Shown one piece after another: positions 8,229 through 10,603 of a stretch of 10,603 nucleotides of DNA. A program made the translations under genes and the position numbers. The first letter of the stretch is position 1. Every line of letters begins with the position of its first letter. The DNA lies in contig JADGJL010001056.1 in the NCBI GenBank assembly GCA_027600665.1, forward strand, positions 1-10,603, read 5' to 3'. Origin of the DNA: Irineochytrium annulatum (taxonomy: Eukaryota; Chytridiomycota; Chytridiomycetes; Chytridiales; Chytridiaceae). The notes under the pieces were generated by a model that saw nothing but the letters and a program-made list of their open reading frames with translations, was not told where the DNA came from and made no database searches.

Positions 8229-8949
8229 GCTGGCGAACGGTCGATGGCAGGGAGGACCTCTGCGGGGATCAACGATGCAGGGAGCCAACGACAGGTTTTC
8301 GTGCTGGATGATGGGCCTGAGCGACGGCTCCGCGGGTGTTTTTGGCGTCGAGTTGATATGAAGTGTTGGGCAGGCGGCGTCCAGTCGCGTTCCACAAGCC
8401 GTATGGCGCGGGTTGAAACAGCAATGAAACCGTTGACATGACGCGTTCCTTCGTTAATTCTGAATGTTGCAGTACCAATGGGTAATCTCATGCTGCAGCA
8501 ACAGCACGGGCTTTTACCTCCATGTTGTTTTCTTTCCCTGCAAAGGGTTAAGCTGTTGTTCTTCTGGCGCCTCCCCACTCGTTCAAGCTGTTGCAACGGC
8601 TCCAGTTCATATCGTAATGTGAGGGCCGAGTTGAGCTTGCGGGTGGCCGCCGCTCGGATCGTCGTCTTTCCTTAGCCCTTGGGCAAGTCATTGGCCCCAT
8701 CATGACCGCCGTCGCAACCATCGACAAGACGGCATTGCATACCAACTGGCTGGCGGATGTGGTTGCGGCGCGTTTCGGGCAACTTGAACATTCGAGGCTG
8801 TTGTTAAACGTGGACGTTGGGTATCGTGATCTTTGACACCAACAGAACAAGGATAACAAGCTTTCATTACTGCAAAATCCATTGCATCCCCGTTCGTACG
8901 CAGCATTTCTCTGCCAACATTTGATCATGGTTGTCAGTAAGACTGAGCT
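8229..8949. other. Spacer upstream of the TIR gene, no firm gene
   Basis: No conserved protein is recognised. One plus-strand frame stays open from 8618 to the TGA at 8836 (73 codons), with its first ATG at 8702 giving 44 codons. Its composition is protein-like (for example LGQVIGPIMTAV and TNWLADVVAARFG), but no family was recognised, and a minus-strand frame (8548-8928) overlaps it. It could be a gene remnant or chance in GC-rich DNA. Confidence 0.4.
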
Positions 8950-9413
8950 TGGCTACTGCAGTCCAAAGCTTGATCCGAAGCGCGCGAAGTTCCAAAGCTC
9001 TCAAACTTCGGCGAGCCCGGCAATAAGAGCACTCCACATGCTCCCGACGTCCCTCAGTCAGCCAAGGCGGTCGCATCTCAACGATGTCGACCTCTAACTG
9101 GCTCGCCTCCACCCCACGCTTTGATTCGACCCGACCGCCATTCCACGGCGACCGGGTCCGTCGCGGGGTGGTTACCATTAAGCAGGCAAAAGACCCTACG
9201 GCGTAGCAAAACTTGTTTTACATCTCCCGTTCTTCGACACGTCCCCATCGCGAGAAGGGTCGGGTCCGGAGGGAGGCGATTACCGCAAAATAATCGTCCT
9301 TTCGGTTCTTGGACTCAAAATAAAGAACCACCCCCTGCCATGTCTCTCGGTGGTGAGAGCGACGTTGGTCCAGAACGGAGCAACGTCGAGGGAGTTCGAA
9401 CCTCCCACATGGC
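8950..9413 (+). repeat. Dispersed repeat, copy 2 (tRNA-like end at 9413)
   Basis: Inverted relative to copy 1. The well-conserved part is about 9045-9413, and weaker similarity extends inward to roughly 8950. The outer border is sharp at 9413: bases outside it (CATCGTTTTAATGG) do not match the flank of copy 1. Both copies keep a short peptide-like frame (minus strand here, from the ATG at 9178) with shared PRRTRSPWNGG and EMRPPWLTEG segments. Base changes between the copies are not clearly concentrated at silent sites. No mobility protein is encoded. Confidence 0.85.
9337..9413 (+). ncRNA. tRNA-like cloverleaf at the end of repeat copy 2
   Basis: GCCATGT (9337-9343) pairs perfectly with ACATGGC (9407-9413), and the next two bases happen to be CA. 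The D-like arm is CTCTC/GAGAG (9344-9348 with 9355-9359) around GGTGGT, resembling the tRNA A box region. The central arm is GACGTTG/CAACGTC (9361-9367 with 9381-9387). The T-like arm is GGGAG, TTCGAAC, CTCCC (9390-9406) and matches the B box core GTTCGAACC. The anticodon region is ten bases too long for a standard arm. Compared with copy 1, the acceptor has changed on both sides (GCCATGT/ACATGGC against GCCATAT/ATATGGC), which keeps the pairing. It is either a degenerate tRNA derivative or a structured terminus. Confidence 0.7.
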
Positions 9414-9816
9414 CATCGTTTTAATGGGTTGAGTTGAATGAGAAGAGCATTATATTATATAGGACGCCACCGCCACCGCCACTGTGAAATGAGTTGGTCA
9501 AGTCAAGTCCAGGTTTTAAGGGCAGAGGATAAGGAAAGGGAGCGTGTTGAATGGCGTTGAAATCGCATGAAGCAAAAGATAAGAGCCTGAAGCGGCAGCC
9601 TGAAGCAAATCGCCCAGGAACCACCGCACCGCACCCAAGCTCAAAAATGCTTGTCCCACCCAGCTACAAGCACACACCCCCACACCGCGCAATCCCCGCA
9701 ATCCCCGAAGCCCTGCGGATCCAGCAGTCCTCCTTGACATCGACATCGCCTCTAATCGTGACTTCAACACCCGCCTCTCGCTCAACAGCAACAACGAACA
9801 CGTCCGCCTCCGAGCC
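9414..9816. other. 5' flank of the dienelactone hydrolase gene
   Basis: This contains an AT run, ATTATATTATATAGG, near 9449-9463 and a CCACCG-type short repeat at about 9467-9481. The frame of the downstream gene stays open back to a TGA near 9599 but contains no ATG before 9817, so this stretch is taken as promoter and leader. The overlapping frame at 9551-10069 is Pro/Ser/Thr-rich in a different phase and is a shadow of the real gene. Confidence 0.5.
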
Positions 9817-10603
9817 ATGGCCAGCAGCCCCTTCCCAATCCGCGCCGCCGGACCGTCTTCGCCGGCCCCGTCGACCGCGTCCTCGTCATCCCGCTCCTCA
9901 TCGTCGTCCTCGTCCATGGACTCCGGGATCGACCTCTCGTCCCTGTCGTTCCACCACCGCGGCTCCAACAAGCTCGCCTTCCCGACCCCGCCGGCACCCC
10001 TCGCGCACGATGACGTGGAGTACGAGGCCGTCGCGTGGTCGGACGGGAGGCCCAGGGGCAAGGAGATGAGCATCGGGGAGAGCGGGGTGAGGGGCTACTT
10101 TGCCATCCCGAGGGGCTGGAAGAAGGGCGGGACGCATGCGGCCGTCGTGATTGTGACGGATGCGTTTGGGTGGAAGCTCAAGACTGTATGTTGCATTGCA
10201 TTTCTTTTCATGTTTCTTTGACTCTCCATATCCGCAATGGGATTAATGCTTTTTGTTTAAACCAGTTCCGTATCATCGCGGACACGATCGCGCGGAACGC
10301 CGGCGTCATGGTCGTGATCCCCGACCTGCTCGAAGGCGGGCTTTACCTCACATCACCCCAGCTCATCGACCCACCCGAATCCAACCCCGCGAGCGGTGCG
10401 CATGCTCCTTCCTCCGCCACGACGCAAACCGCCTTCCCGTACCCGCCCACGCCCCCTCGCACCTCGTCCTCGTCCTACCCGCCTTCTTCCCCGACGACGA
10501 CGACGACGACGAACAACAAGACGAGCACGGTGGTCACGATCGATCCGCCGACCTTGCCCGTGTCGCCGCCTTCATCACCGCGCTCGATGACCTCGGGGAC
10601 TAC
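9817..10603 (+). CDS. Dienelactone hydrolase family protein (AIM2-like), 5' part
   Basis: The start of an alpha/beta hydrolase of the dienelactone hydrolase family. Exon 1 is 9817-10185 (123 codons, ATG in a GCCATGG context). The 80-nt intron 10186-10265 runs from GTATGT to CCAG. Exon 2 starts at 10266. The Ser-rich head (residues 1 to about 45) is followed by GRPRGKEM and GYFAIPRG, then the strand AAVVIVTDAFGWKLK (108-122). After the splice, residues 124-148 read FRIIADTIARNAG and then VVIPDLLEGG. This order matches yeast AIM2 and fungal relatives. A second intron, 10396-10520 (GTGCGC...ACAAG), is proposed because it joins a phase-1 exon to the frame encoding SADLARVAAFITALDDLGDY, the helix expected next. 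Without it that frame is out of phase. The catalytic Cys, Asp and His lie beyond the window. The substrate is unknown. Confidence 0.75.
10492..10512 (+). repeat. (CGA)n trinucleotide run
   Basis: A run of seven CGA units lies inside the proposed second intron of the hydrolase gene. If that intron is wrong, the run would encode poly-Thr in the frame entering from exon 2, or poly-Asp in the frame of the downstream helix. It is therefore a place where a real or sequencing-derived length change would matter. Confidence 0.85.

Noticed and set aside
9337..9413. Functional tRNA gene
   Set aside because: The acceptor, D-like and T-like arms are good, but there is no 5-bp/7-base anticodon arm and no assignable anticodon. 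Copy 1 has the same defect, and the unit is the terminus of a dispersed repeat.
966..9413. Long terminal repeat pair of a retrotransposon
   Set aside because: The copies are inverted rather than direct, lack TG...CA ends, and no gag or pol sequence lies between them.
9551..10069. Plus-strand 172-codon frame overlapping the hydrolase start
   Set aside because: Pro/Ser/Thr/Arg-rich out-of-phase reading of the hydrolase exon; the 9817 frame carries the conserved family segments.

Overview
The window looks like nuclear DNA of a fungus, plausibly an early-diverging zoosporic (chytrid-like) lineage. Reasons: protein-coding genes are split by short GT...AG spliceosomal introns (48-80 nt, one possible 125 nt), exons are GC-rich, intergenic DNA is more AT-rich, and one gene resembles the fungal AIM2-like dienelactone hydrolases. 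TIR-domain proteins are uncommon in Dikarya, which also points to an early-diverging fungus. The lineage is an inference; no marker gene is present.

Layout: positions 1-965 hold no recognisable gene. From 966 to about 1400 lies copy 1 of a dispersed repeat, and copy 2 lies inverted at about 8950-9413. The outer end of each copy is a 74-77 nt tRNA-like cloverleaf, with compensatory base changes between the copies. Between the copies are three minus-strand genes: two tandem paralogues of a small secreted purple (tartrate-resistant type) acid phosphatase (1868-3274 and 3757-5257), and a four-exon gene (5900-8176) for a 704-residue protein with an N-terminal ubiquitin-like (beta-grasp) region and two TIR domains. 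Outside copy 2, on the plus strand, the 5' part of a dienelactone hydrolase family gene begins at 9817 and runs off the window.

How the genes relate: the two phosphatases share intron positions, intron phases and all five metal-binding motifs, so they are a recent tandem duplication. They differ mainly in the Ser/Thr/Pro stalk after the signal peptide. Both carry the same 10-bp element containing ACGTCA about 31 bp upstream of the start codon. Nothing links them functionally to the TIR protein beyond position and strand, although all three lie between the inverted repeat copies. The most unusual items are the double-TIR protein and the repeat family that ends in a tRNA-like structure.
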